This document shows, in pieces, positions 15,488 to 24,453 of a stretch of DNA of 64,000 bases. Source of the stretch: Castellaniella sp041677825 (GTDB lineage: Bacteria; Pseudomonadota; Gammaproteobacteria; Burkholderiales; Burkholderiaceae_B). The position numbers and the translations under genes were made by a program. The stretch covers positions 1-64,000 of the forward strand of contig NZ_JBAYPG010000008.1 in the NCBI RefSeq assembly GCF_041677825.1. The letters run 5' to 3'. How positions within the stretch are numbered: position 1 is the first letter of the stretch; each line of letters begins with the position of its first letter. The notes below the pieces were generated by a model that ran no database searches, was not told where the DNA came from, and worked only from the letters and a program-made list of their open reading frames with translations.

Positions 15488-16762
15488 ATGGCGCTCATCG
15501 GAGTGGTTGGGGCCGTGGTGATCCTGCTGTTGATCTCCGTGCCCATATTCATGTCGCTGCTGCTGCCGGCGATTGCCGGGCTGAGCTGGCTCGAACTCAG
15601 CATACCGCCCATCGCGGTCGTGCAGCATGCCGTCAACGGCATTTCCATGCCCGCATTGCTGGCGGTGCCCCTGTTCATGTTCGCGGCCGACGTCATCGCC
15701 GGGGGCGAAATCGCCGATCGCCTGGTCCGTCTGATGGAAACCACGGTAGGGCATATTCCGGGTGGCATGGCGATTGCCACCATCATGACCATGATGCTGT
15801 TCGGGGCGATCTCGGGGGTCGGCGTGGCGGCCATTGTCAGTATCGGCCCGATTGCCTATCCGGTATTGCTCAAGCGGGGCTATGGCCGGGGTTTCGCCCT
15901 GGGGCTGATCCTGTCGGGGGCCACGCTGTCCATGCTGATACCCCCCAGTGTCGCCATCATCCTGTATGGGCTGCAGGCCAACCAGTCGATCGCCCAGACC
16001 TTCCTGACCGGCCTGGGTGCCGGGCTGATCTTTGCCGTTCTGTTGATTGCCTATACCCAGATCTATGTCAGGGTACACCGGCTGGCCAATCAGCAGCGCT
16101 TTGATTCACAAGCGTTTCTGGCGGCCGCGCGGCGCGCCTCCTGGGCGATCTTCTTCCCGCTGATCATACTGGGTGGCATTTACGGCGGCATCACGACCGT
16201 GACCGAGGCGGCTGCGGTCTCGGTTGGATACGCCGTCCTCGTCGAGATCTACGTCTACAAACGCCTGACATGGCGCAGGCTGATCGTGATCGCGCGCGCC
16301 TCCGTGCGGGTGATCGCCATGGTAATGATCCTGATCGTCGGGGGGTCCCTGCTCACATGGTATCTGACCCTTGAACAGGTGCCGCAGCTGGTGGCCAATG
16401 TGGGGTTTTTCGACAGTGCCGTCATGGTGTTGCTGGTCATCAATGTGATCTTCCTGATCGCCGGCATGCTGGTCGACGTCAATTCGGCTATCATCATCCT
16501 CACGCCGCTGATCATGCCCGCTGCACTGAAGACGGGGATCGATCCGATCCAGCTGGGCGCGGTGGTTTCCATGAACCTGGCCATCGGCATGATCAGCCCG
16601 CCTTTTGGAATGAACCTGTTCGTGGGCATGGCCACATTCAAACTGAGCTACAAGGATGCGATCAAGGCCGTGATGCCTTTCATGCTGTTGATGCTGGTGG
16701 CCCTGGCCATTGTCACCTATGTGCCCGTGTCCACGCTCTGGGTGCGTGATCTGCTGTATTGA
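15488..16762 (+). CDS. TRAP transporter large permease (DctM type)
   Basis: 424 residues, about twelve membrane segments. DctM signatures: PIFMSLLLPAIAGLSWLEL, the sodium/substrate hairpin GAISGVGVAAIVSIGPIAYP, a second PPSVAIILYGLQANQS, and NLAIGMISPPFGMNLF near the end. This is the transport subunit of the dctPQM set. Stop codon TGA overlaps a possible TTG start of the following iclR-type gene, suggesting one transcription unit. Confidence 0.93.
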   Translation: MALIGVVGAVVILLLISVPIFMSLLLPAIAGLSWLELSIPPIAVVQHAVNGISMPALLAVPLFMFAADVIAGGEIADRLVRLMETTVGHIPGGMAIATIMTMMLFGAISGVGVAAIVSIGPIAYPVLLKRGYGRGFALGLILSGATLSMLIPPSVAIILYGLQANQSIAQTFLTGLGAGLIFAVLLIAYTQIYVRVHRLANQQRFDSQAFLAAARRASWAIFFPLIILGGIYGGITTVTEAAAVSVGYAVLVEIYVYKRLTWRRLIVIARASVRVIAMVMILIVGGSLLTWYLTLEQVPQLVANVGFFDSAVMVLLVINVIFLIAGMLVDVNSAIIILTPLIMPAALKTGIDPIQLGAVVSMNLAIGMISPPFGMNLFVGMATFKLSYKDAIKAVMPFMLLMLVALAIVTYVPVSTLWVRDLLY

Positions 16763-16803
16763 GCGAGCCTGCGAGCCCGGATCCCACCTGTCTTTGTGTC
16801 ATC

Positions 16804-17583
16804 ATGCCGCTTGCCTCGAAGATTTCTGCGCAATCCCCGGCCAAGACGGTCGGGCGCGCCGCGCTGCTTTTGCAGATCATCGCCTCCAGCCACAATCAGA
16901 ACCTGCGCCTGATCGATATCGCCGCCATGGCGGCGCTGGACAAATCGACTGCACAGCGTCTGTTGCAACGGCTCATCATCGAACGCATGGTGGTGCGCGA
17001 CCCGGTGCGTGGATACCGTCTCGGGCCGCTGATCCACGAACTGGGCCTGGCTGCGCTGCCCGAGACCAATCTGCGCGAAATCTCGCTGCCCGATCTGCAG
17101 GCACTGGCACAGGCCACGGGCGACATGGTGTTTCTTGTCGGCCGCAGTGGCTATGAGTCGATCTGCCTGAACCGTATTGCGGGCAATTTTCCGATCCAGA
17201 CCATGACGCGCACCGAAGGGGATCGACATCCGCTCGGGGTCGGCGCAGGCGGCCTGGCCATACTGGCGTCCATGCACGATGCCGATATCCAGACAGTGCT
17301 CAAGGCCATCGAGCCCCGCTTGCCTGCGTATCAGCTGAGTGCGAAGAGCATCCTGAAATCGATCGAGGACACGCGGGCACGCGGTGATATCGCCATCGAT
17401 GCGGGCAGTGCAGCGCTGGATGTCACCGCCATCGGGCGTACGTTGCATGATCGAAGCGGCACGCCGATCGCGTCGGTGTTTGTCGCCTCGATCGGCCATC
17501 GGATGATGGACGCCCGTCAGAAGGAAGTCACCCGTTTGCTGGTCCGCTGCGTGGACGCCATCGAAACTGTGCTGCAAAGCTGA
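16804..17583 (+). CDS. IclR-family transcriptional regulator
   Basis: 259 residues from ATG 16804. N-terminal winged HTH (NLRLIDIAAMAALDKSTAQRLLQRLIIERMV, about residues 34-64) and C-terminal IclR effector domain with RHPLGVGAGGLAILA and a final AIDAGSAALDVTAIGRTL section. IclR proteins bind small organic acids and control catabolic operons. An alternative TTG start at 16759 overlaps the dctM stop; the ATG has no strong ribosome site, so translation may be coupled. Its likely target is the 11.1-kb promoter of this cluster (inference). Confidence 0.9.
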   Translation: MPLASKISAQSPAKTVGRAALLLQIIASSHNQNLRLIDIAAMAALDKSTAQRLLQRLIIERMVVRDPVRGYRLGPLIHELGLAALPETNLREISLPDLQALAQATGDMVFLVGRSGYESICLNRIAGNFPIQTMTRTEGDRHPLGVGAGGLAILASMHDADIQTVLKAIEPRLPAYQLSAKSILKSIEDTRARGDIAIDAGSAALDVTAIGRTLHDRSGTPIASVFVASIGHRMMDARQKEVTRLLVRCVDAIETVLQS

Positions 17584-17606
17584 TCCGTTCACCTTCAGGA
17601 GGCCCC

Positions 17607-18605
17607 ATGGCTCGACCTTCCATCACCATTCTTTCACTCGGCGGCACCATTGCCATGACCCAGGGCGATGCCGGCGGCGTCGTCCCCACGCTCACGGGCG
17701 AGGCGCTGGTGGCGGCCGTGCCGCAGCTGCAGCAGGTGGCGCAGGTCACCGCGCAGTCGTTCCGGCAGCTGCCCAGCGCCCAGCTGCAGTTCGAGGATAT
17801 CGAAGAGCTGGCGCTCGCCGTGCGTCACCTGGCCCAGGGGGGCGCACAGGGGTTCGTGATCACGCAGGGTACGGACACGATCGACGAGACGGCATTCGCC
17901 CTCGATTGCCTGCATGACCTGGCCGTGCCGCTCGTGGTCACCGGTGCCATGCGCAACCCGACCCTGCCGGGTGCCGACGGGCCCGCCAATCTGCTGGCGG
18001 CGGTTCAGGTGGCGGCCAGTCCGGCCTCGCACGGTCTGGGCTGTGTGGTCGTCATGAATGACGAGGTACACGCCGCCCGCTATGTGCGCAAACTGAATAC
18101 CAGCCGGCCCGATGCGTTCGCCTCACCCGCATGCGGGCGCCTGGGCTGGCTCACCGAAGGCCGATTGCGCCTGGCCTGCCGTCTGCCCGAAGCGCCTCAT
18201 ATTGCGCAGTCGCGCAAACCGGATCCGGCGCGGGTGGCCTTGTTGCCCGCCGGCCTGGGCGACCAGGGCGAAATGGTGCGCGCGCTGCTGGCCGCACAGG
18301 CCTTCGATGGCCTGGTGATCCAGGCCACGGGCGGTGGCCATGTTTCAGAAGCCCTGGCCGATGCCCTGGAGGCGGCGGCGCAGGCCATACCGGTCATCCT
18401 GGCGTCGCGCACCGGCAGCGGCGACGTGCTCACCCATACGTATGGCTACCGCGGCAGCGAAATGGACCTGCTGCAGCGTGGGCTGATCCGCGCCGGCATG
18501 CTCGATGGACACAAGGCGCGCGTCTTGCTGACCCTGTTGTTGCGGCATCAGGGGCCCGACCGTGATGCCATCGCGCAGGCGTTCCGTGCATGGTCGAGCG
18601 ACTAG
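17607..18605 (+). CDS. L-asparaginase (asparaginase/glutaminase family)
   Basis: 332 residues, no signal peptide, so cytoplasmic. The two active-site loops are present: LGGTIAM with nucleophile Thr14, and TQGTDTIDE with Thr89-Asp90; the Lys of the catalytic triad is probably in the RYVRKLNTS region. Hydrolyses asparagine, or related beta-amides, to the acid and ammonia. It lies 24 bases after the iclR-type gene with AGGAGG upstream. In this setting the true substrate could be an amide made by the cluster rather than asparagine. Confidence 0.9.
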   Translation: MARPSITILSLGGTIAMTQGDAGGVVPTLTGEALVAAVPQLQQVAQVTAQSFRQLPSAQLQFEDIEELALAVRHLAQGGAQGFVITQGTDTIDETAFALDCLHDLAVPLVVTGAMRNPTLPGADGPANLLAAVQVAASPASHGLGCVVVMNDEVHAARYVRKLNTSRPDAFASPACGRLGWLTEGRLRLACRLPEAPHIAQSRKPDPARVALLPAGLGDQGEMVRALLAAQAFDGLVIQATGGGHVSEALADALEAAAQAIPVILASRTGSGDVLTHTYGYRGSEMDLLQRGLIRAGMLDGHKARVLLTLLLRHQGPDRDAIAQAFRAWSSD

Positions 18606-18657
18606 AGCCCTGTGGGCCGGGAGCCAGCTGGGCCGTTCGGCATCGCGGAGCGGCCGT

Positions 18658-19371
18658 TCAGCCCAGTTCCCAGCCCTGGCGGTTGTGCGCCGTGCCCCAG
18701 AAATGCCATTCATACACGCAGGCCTGCCTGAAAATGTCCTGCATGGCGTCCCGTTCGGATTCCGGTGCCCGCGCCAGGCACGCCTCCAGTATCGCAACCG
18801 CCTCACGGGTGGCGCGGTCGAAGTCGGCGCTGTCATAGGTGGCCACCCAGGTGGCATACGGATGCGTGGCGCCCAGATGCGCGGCGCGCCGCACCAGGAC
18901 CTTGCCCATGTGGGCATAGACCCAGAAGCAGGGCAGCACGCCTGCAACCCCGTGCACATAGGGTCGGGTGGCGGCGGTGGCGATCAGGAACGAGACGTAG
19001 CCCAGGGTGGTGGGTGAGGGTTCAGCCGGCCCGGCATGCACCGCCAGTTGCTCACAGGCTTTGGCCAGCGCCGCGTCGGACAGCAGGCTGTGGTGCATGC
19101 CTTCTTCGACGCTGATGGCGCGCGCCGAGGACTCGGCCCAGAAGCGCGACTCGGCCCGGTTGGGCGCTTGCGCCGAGAGCAGGGCCATGGCGCGCGCATA
19201 GCCGCTCAGGTAGCGGCTGTCCTGGCGTATGTAATGCACGAAGGCCACCGGGTCGAGGGTGCCGTGGGCCAGCTCATTGAGAAACGGCAGGGTCTCGATG
19301 CGCTGCACGATGGGCTGCGTGTCCTGCCACAGGGCATGGGTCAGCGGGCCGGCAGAAAAATCGGGGGTCAT
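18658..19371 (-). CDS. tenA: TenA family aminopyrimidine hydrolase (thiaminase II)
   Basis: 237 residues of the heme-oxygenase-like TenA fold. Salvages thiamin breakdown products by hydrolysing aminopyrimidines to HMP. Seen: YIRQDSRYL with the substrate-binding Asp51, the LPCFWVYAHMG helix with catalytic Cys148, and the C-terminal ACVYEWHFWGTAHN helix with the conserved Glu. It is the distal gene behind the TPP riboswitch at 21.0 kb and the symporter gene, so it is probably TPP-repressed. Confidence 0.92.
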   Translation of the reverse strand: MTPDFSAGPLTHALWQDTQPIVQRIETLPFLNELAHGTLDPVAFVHYIRQDSRYLSGYARAMALLSAQAPNRAESRFWAESSARAISVEEGMHHSLLSDAALAKACEQLAVHAGPAEPSPTTLGYVSFLIATAATRPYVHGVAGVLPCFWVYAHMGKVLVRRAAHLGATHPYATWVATYDSADFDRATREAVAILEACLARAPESERDAMQDIFRQACVYEWHFWGTAHNRQGWELG

Positions 19372-19459
19372 GATCGATCTCCATCATATTGAAAAATCAG
19401 CTTCGGCAGGGTGCGCCATCCTTGTCTGCCATGAACAGCGGGGCTTGTCGCGCAGCGGG

Positions 19460-20899
19460 TCAATTCGGCAGGCTGCGGATCTGATCCTGCATGCCATGCA
19501 GGTCATACCGCGTGCCGGGCCACAGCCGGCCGAATATGAGCGTGACCAATACCGGCACCAATGCAGCGAGCAGAAAGGATTCAAGCAGGGTATCCATGGG
19601 CCCGTCTGGTGCCGGAAACAGCCAGAGGCCAGCTGCCAGGCCGGCCAGTGTGGCCAGCAGGGCCACGCGGCCGCTGCAGCGGGTGCTGTAGAGCCCGAAA
19701 AACACGGGGAAGGCGGCGGCCGAGCAGAACAGGTCGGCCAGCAGGAACAGGTACAGCACGCTGTAGCCCTGCGCCGAGGCAATCCAGACGGGCACCGCCA
19801 GCACGTAGATGGCGAGGCGCGACCAGTGCATCAGGACCGCGGCGGAGGCATCGGGCATGAGGCGTCGGGCATCTACGGCAATCATGCTCGATACCGCGCT
19901 GATGGCGGTATCGGCGCTGCTCATGACCAGGGACAGCCCCAGCGGGATGAGCGCCAGCATGAACAGGGCGGGCATCCTGGGGGCCAGTACGCTGAAGAGG
20001 GCGACCGAACTGTCCGAACCGGCATCCTGTGCGACGAAGACCAGCCCGAACAGCCCCATGATGAAAATCACGGGGCCCACCAGCAGACCGCCCAGCAGAA
20101 AGCCACGCCGCATGGCCCTGGTGGAGCGGGCCGCATAGACGCGCTGCCAGTTGCCCTGATGGAACAGCCCGGTGAGCAGAATGGCCACAAAGAAGGTCAG
20201 GCCCGCCTTCAGGCCGACCAGATTGTCCAGCGCGAGCAACTGGGGGGCCCTGGCCTGCAGGTTCAGGCGCACGGCATCCATGCCGCCGCTGGCCTGCCAG
20301 CCGAGCACGACCAGGGCCAGCAGCAATGGCAGGATGATGATCATCTGGATCTTGTCGGTGAAGATGGATGCCTTCAGCCCCCCCCATGCGGTGTACAGCA
20401 GCGTGCAGCCGAGCACGATGCCCGCCGTGAGCCACAGGGGGATCGGGGCCATGAGGGCAATGATCTTGGCCATGGCCGTGATCTCTGCGGTGATCGAGAT
20501 CCCCAGATAGAACAGCATGATCACCAGGATCAGGCCATACAGGCCGCGACCGTAGCGGGCCATGACGAATTCGGTGAGGGTGTGGCCGCGCGGGATGAGT
20601 TCACGCATGCGCTGCCCCAGCGGAATCATCACCAGCCGAGGCGACATGGCGCCCAGGGCGTAGCCGGTGATGGCAGCCAGGCCGCCCCAGGTGGCCGCCT
20701 GGGCCGGCGCGAACAGGATCCAGGCGCCCAGGGATGAGGCCAGCAGGGTCAGGATGGTGGCGGTGGCCGATTGGCTGTTGCGGGCCACGATGTAGTCTTC
20801 GAGCGTATCGTGGCTGCGGCGAGCATACCAGACGCCAGCCAGTGCAAAGCCTGCGGAAAACAGAATGACCCACGCCAGGGCGGTGCCGGTACCGGGCAT
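19460..20899 (-). CDS. Sodium:solute symporter, TPP-riboswitch controlled (probable thiamin-precursor transporter)
   Basis: 479 residues with about thirteen hydrophobic helices of the SSS family (LeuT fold): DYIVARNSQSATATILTLLASSLGAW in the first helices, GLYGLILVIMLFYLGISITAEI, and SLVMSSADTAISAVSSMIAVD carrying the Na2-site Ser residues. Directly upstream lies a TPP riboswitch and downstream tenA. SSS proteins under THI-box control have been proposed as HMP or thiamin transporters (the ThiV group), so uptake of thiamin, HMP or an aminopyrimidine is likely here. The exact substrate is inferred from context only. Confidence 0.85.
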   Translation of the reverse strand: MPGTGTALAWVILFSAGFALAGVWYARRSHDTLEDYIVARNSQSATATILTLLASSLGAWILFAPAQAATWGGLAAITGYALGAMSPRLVMIPLGQRMRELIPRGHTLTEFVMARYGRGLYGLILVIMLFYLGISITAEITAMAKIIALMAPIPLWLTAGIVLGCTLLYTAWGGLKASIFTDKIQMIIILPLLLALVVLGWQASGGMDAVRLNLQARAPQLLALDNLVGLKAGLTFFVAILLTGLFHQGNWQRVYAARSTRAMRRGFLLGGLLVGPVIFIMGLFGLVFVAQDAGSDSSVALFSVLAPRMPALFMLALIPLGLSLVMSSADTAISAVSSMIAVDARRLMPDASAAVLMHWSRLAIYVLAVPVWIASAQGYSVLYLFLLADLFCSAAAFPVFFGLYSTRCSGRVALLATLAGLAAGLWLFPAPDGPMDTLLESFLLAALVPVLVTLIFGRLWPGTRYDLHGMQDQIRSLPN

Positions 20900-21001
20900 G
20901 CAGGAAACCCCCTTGCAGTTCGTGCCAGGCGTGCAGCATGCCGCAATGCGGGGCAGGCTGCCTGTGACAGGAATGAGGGGAAGGGGTGCTGGCAGTGGTG
21001 T

Positions 21002-21092
21002 GGTCCTTCCCTTCGCCGGTATGAGCCGGATCAGGTTCTAAGGGTCACCGCAGCCATTTGCGGAATCTCAGCCCGAATCATCGGACCCCCCC
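21002..21092 (-). promoter_or_regulatory. TPP (THI-box) riboswitch
   Basis: Read on the minus strand, the conserved core is complete: GGCTGAGAT, then ACCCTTAGAACCTGATC, then GCTCATACCGGCGAAGGGAA, closed by a GGTCC/GGACC P1 stem. It lies about 100 bases before the symporter start and should shut off that gene and tenA when thiamin pyrophosphate is plentiful. Confidence 0.96.
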
Positions 21093-21308
21093 AGGAACTG
21101 CAGAAAATTTAGAGCAAATCCGTGGCAATGTCAATCATGCCCCGGCACGCGATGCCGCGGCACGAGGGCCAGCGATCGGCGCGAGGGTCAGCGCCCATCG
21201 GGCCCGCGCAGGCCGTGCGGACCAGCCGCGCGGCCGGAACATGCCCACACGGGCTGTGTGCCGGCCAGCGTGCCTGAGGCACCCATGGGGTTCAGCGCGT
21301 GGCCGGTG

Positions 21309-21485
21309 TCATGACGACGTTTCGCCGTCTTCGGCCAGGCGACCGGCTTCGGTGGCGCCCCCTTCGTCTTCCCAGCGTGCGATGCAGCCGCATTGGTAGA
21401 CAGGTTTCCCGCATTCGGGACACAGGGCCTGATCTTGCGGCGCTTTGCCCGGGGCCTGACCCTGTTCATTATTGGCTTGATTCAT
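21309..21485 (-). CDS. Small zinc-ribbon-like protein
   Basis: 58 residues, very hydrophilic. Contains CPECGKPVYQCGC, a compact Cys cluster (CxxC then CxC) that could bind one zinc. AGGAGGT is well placed before ATG 21485, which supports translation; the family is not recognised. Rich in Gln/Asn at the N-terminus and Glu/Gly at the C-terminus. It stands alone between the TPP unit and the VanZ-like gene. Confidence 0.65.
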   Translation of the reverse strand: MNQANNEQGQAPGKAPQDQALCPECGKPVYQCGCIARWEDEGGATEAGRLAEDGETSS

Positions 21486-21745
21486 GACGTGCACCTCCTG
21501 TATCGAACGTACCGCCAATCCGGACATTTGTAAAGAACGGTCCGCAGAGCCCCCGGCCGGGTCTGTCCGGCGCATGCACTCGGCCAGATCGCCGTGTTCC
21601 GCAGGCGAGTTGTTCCGCAGCCGAGTTCAACCGGCGCCCCGGCCGGTAGCCGAACGGGATCATACAGGTGCTCGGGCGCGCATGTTCTATCATGTGCCAT
21701 TGGAATCATTCGGGCTTGCCCGATCTGCGTTCAGGGGCCATCGGC

Positions 21746-22177
21746 ATGACCCATCTTCTGTTCCGGTCCGTCTGGACGGTTCGCCATCTTCTGTTTCTGG
21801 CCTATCTGCTGTTCTTCAGCTATGGCATGTTCAGTGCCAGGCCGCCTGCCGTCCTGTTGATGCCTTTTGCGCATTGGGACAAGGTGTTGCACGTCTTGGC
21901 CTTTCTGGGCCTGTCGCTGTGTACGGCTCTGGTGCTGATGCAGCGGCCATGGGCCTGGCTGGCATGGCCTGTCCTGCTGGTGGTCGCTCCCGGAACCGAG
22001 TATCTGCAGCACGTTGTGCAGCCCCGCCGTGATTTCAGCCTGGGCGATATCGTTGCCAACGGGGTCGGGGTCCTGCTGGCAGCGGGCCTGTGGCCCGGGC
22101 TGAGGCTGTTGTTCCTGCCGTTCGTGCTGCGGCGTACCCCGGCTCGGCATCGCGACAGCGGGGGCTCACCGGGCTGA
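21746..22177 (+). CDS. VanZ-like family membrane protein
   Basis: 143 residues, about four membrane segments. The VanZ signature is split over DKVLHVLAFLGLSL (helix 2) and EYLQHVVQPRRDFSLGDIVANGVG (helix 4 loop). Related proteins affect teicoplanin tolerance in enterococci, but in Gram-negatives the role is unknown. ATG 21746 is chosen because it opens the hydrophobic MTHLLFRSVW helix; the 26 in-frame residues upstream are unlike the family. Confidence 0.8.
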   Translation: MTHLLFRSVWTVRHLLFLAYLLFFSYGMFSARPPAVLLMPFAHWDKVLHVLAFLGLSLCTALVLMQRPWAWLAWPVLLVVAPGTEYLQHVVQPRRDFSLGDIVANGVGVLLAAGLWPGLRLLFLPFVLRRTPARHRDSGGSPG

Positions 22178-22256
22178 GCGCGTCGTCTTGGCCCTGGCAT
22201 TCGCGGCCGCTTCATGGCGCCCTGCAATCTGCATGCGCAGGCCTGCGGGGGGCCCC

Positions 22257-22304
22257 GGCCCGCCCGGTACACAGTGCCCAGGCCGGCCTGGTACGCAATG
22301 CCCA
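22257..22304. repeat. Imperfect 24-bp tandem repeat between two convergent genes
   Basis: Two units of the type GGCC(G/C)GCCYGGTACRCARTGCCCA follow each other between the VanZ-like and MOSC genes; a third partial unit may follow. No function apparent. Confidence 0.5.
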
Positions 22305-22318
22305 GGCCTGCCCGATAT

Positions 22319-23131
22319 TCAGGCTGGAGAGGCTGTCAACGGCTCGCCCACCCGGACCCTGCCAGGCTGCTCGACGATCGCATAGAGACCCAGCATCAGG
22401 CGGCTGCGTGGGGCGGTGGGGTCGCCCGCCTGCGCCGGGATGGGGTACGCATTGCTGCGCAGGCCCGTCAACGCCGCCAGGGTGCCGGTATCGCGCACGC
22501 CGGTGGCTGGATCCTGTGACGTCACCAGGCAGCGCGGCACCAGGCCGACGACGCGCATGATGGCCTCGCCTGCCGCAAGGCGGTGGCCGATCCAGCCGTC
22601 TTCTTCAAATGCGTCCGGCCCGTCGAGTTCGAACATCATGCGGAAGCGGTCGGCCCAGCGCTCGGCAGCCCCGTTTGCGGCCATGCGCAACTTCTCGAGC
22701 GTGGCGCACGAGACCAGCGTGACCGGGTGCACATCGGTGCCAATGGTATCGTCGGCTGCCCGGATCAGTCGCACAGGCCGCCCCGCGAAGTCGCTGAGCG
22801 CCTGATTCCAGGGCCCTTCGACGAGCTGCCCGCAGACCGGGCGGCCATAGAAATCCGTCACGACGCTCTCATGGGTGCAGCGTACGGTATCAGTCAGGCA
22901 GGTGCCGTCCGGAAACAGGATGCGCAGCCCTTGCGTCGGCGCGTCATAGTGCGTCTGCAAGGTCACCAGCGGGCCCGCCCGCTTGCCATTGATCATGATG
23001 CCGTCGGCATCGATGAGGTAAAACCGCCGGTTGGCGAAGACACCTGAATCATCGAGCCAGACGGTATCGGCTTGTTGCAGGGCAGTGCCCTTGATCGGCG
23101 TAATGTTGATGCGGTGGATCGTGATGGGCAC
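22319..23131 (-). CDS. MOSC-domain protein
   Basis: 270 residues: MOSC N-terminal beta-barrel (starting MPITIHRINITPIKG, about 1-110) and MOSC domain with FRMMFELDG, EEDGWIGHRLAAGEAIMRVVGLVPRC (conserved Cys, sulfur or molybdenum-cofactor binding). The family includes YcbX/YiiM and mARC-like proteins that reduce N-hydroxylated compounds with molybdenum cofactor. No redox partner gene is nearby. Divergent from the Ntn hydrolase gene across 244 bases. Confidence 0.85.
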   Translation of the reverse strand: MPITIHRINITPIKGTALQQADTVWLDDSGVFANRRFYLIDADGIMINGKRAGPLVTLQTHYDAPTQGLRILFPDGTCLTDTVRCTHESVVTDFYGRPVCGQLVEGPWNQALSDFAGRPVRLIRAADDTIGTDVHPVTLVSCATLEKLRMAANGAAERWADRFRMMFELDGPDAFEEDGWIGHRLAAGEAIMRVVGLVPRCLVTSQDPATGVRDTGTLAALTGLRSNAYPIPAQAGDPTAPRSRLMLGLYAIVEQPGRVRVGEPLTASPA

Positions 23132-23375
23132 GGTGTCTCCCGAGGGCTGTGTGGTCGCGTGGGGCTATCCTGATCTGCAATGGAGGCCGGCGCTGGCGCA
23201 TGACGCCAGGCGAGCTTGCCGGGCATGGGTACGATCTGGCAACATATGACCTGATCTGCACACGCAGGTTCACGCATCGGCGCCAGGCATGGATGCATGC
23301 CAGTGCAATATCGTACAGGATCCATGCCGGTTGCAGCGCTGCATACCTCTTTCATCACAAGGCCGCCACCTCACC

Positions 23376-24452
23376 ATGTGCACTTCCCTGCTTTATCTGG
23401 ATGCCAGCAATCGCGCGTATCTGGGCCGAACCCTCGAGCTCAGCCTCGAACTGCCCTATCTGGTTGCGCGCTTTCCTGCAAATTCCCGGCTCGTGTCCAG
23501 AGCCCAGGGCTACCCCGAACTGGGCTGGGTCACCCGGCATGCGATATTGGCCGTCACCATGCCCGACGCACCGCCAGCCCCGGGGGCTGGTTTTGGTCCG
23601 ACCGATCTCAAGGTGATCGAAGGCCTGAATGATGCCGGCCTGACATTCAGCATGCAGTCCTACCCGCAGGCCGGTGGTGCGCAGCCGTCGCTGGACCCCG
23701 GCCTGGCGGTGCTGGCTGCCGCCGATCTGGGCACCTTCCTGCTCGGCCAGTGTGCCACCACGGCCGAGGCCAGGGCCCTCATGGCCGGGCAGCAGGTGGT
23801 GCTCGAGCGCATTCCCGTGCTGGGCGGGCTCGAAACGCCGTTCCACTTCGCGTTGCACGATGCCACGGGTGCCAGCCTGGTGATCGAGTTTCACCGCGGC
23901 GAACTGTCGCTGTATGACAACCCCGTGGGTGTCATGACCAATGCACCCCAGTTCTCGTGGCACCTCACCAATCTCGACAACTACACGTTCCTCTCGAATG
24001 TCGACCATTCCAGGGCACGTTTCATGAACTACGATGCCGAGCAGCCGGGCTCGGGCATTGCCAAGACGGGTGTGCCCGGCAGCGACAGTTCAGTCGACCG
24101 CTTCATTCGTGCGGCCTATTATGCGCGCTTTGCCGAGAAACAGGCCGATCCGGACAAGGCGGTCGAAATGGTGGCGCACATCATGAACAATTTCGACCGG
24201 CCGCGGGGCATCACCATCGATCCACCGGATCAGGGCAGCGGGCACCTGCACGTCGCCGGCCATGACGTACAGGGCATCCCGACCGAGTTCACCAGCTGGA
24301 CGAGCCTGACCGACATCGAACGCCGGCGCCTGTACCTGCGCGACAGCAGGGGCATGAATTATGTCTGGCTGGATGCCAATGCGCAGCCTGCGCAATTTTC
24401 CATGGTGCCCATGAAGGATCTGATTGCGCCGGCCGCCAAGGCGTCCTTCTGA
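23376..24452 (+). CDS. Choloylglycine hydrolase/penicillin V acylase-type Ntn hydrolase
   Basis: 358 residues starting MCTSLLY: Cys2 becomes the N-terminal nucleophile after Met removal, the mark of linear-amide C-N hydrolases (Cbah/PVA group). Supporting segments are YLGRTLEL (catalytic Arg, Asp replaced region), GLNDAGLTFSMQSYP, MTNAPQFSWHLTNLDNY (conserved Asn) and SSVDRFIRAAYY. There is no signal peptide, so a cytoplasmic N-acyl amide hydrolase is likely; acyl-homoserine lactones and bile salts are substrates of relatives. The start is fixed by the need for Cys2. The following YbaK-like gene begins at once. Confidence 0.88.
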   Translation: MCTSLLYLDASNRAYLGRTLELSLELPYLVARFPANSRLVSRAQGYPELGWVTRHAILAVTMPDAPPAPGAGFGPTDLKVIEGLNDAGLTFSMQSYPQAGGAQPSLDPGLAVLAAADLGTFLLGQCATTAEARALMAGQQVVLERIPVLGGLETPFHFALHDATGASLVIEFHRGELSLYDNPVGVMTNAPQFSWHLTNLDNYTFLSNVDHSRARFMNYDAEQPGSGIAKTGVPGSDSSVDRFIRAAYYARFAEKQADPDKAVEMVAHIMNNFDRPRGITIDPPDQGSGHLHVAGHDVQGIPTEFTSWTSLTDIERRRLYLRDSRGMNYVWLDANAQPAQFSMVPMKDLIAPAAKASF

Positions 24453-24453
24453 G

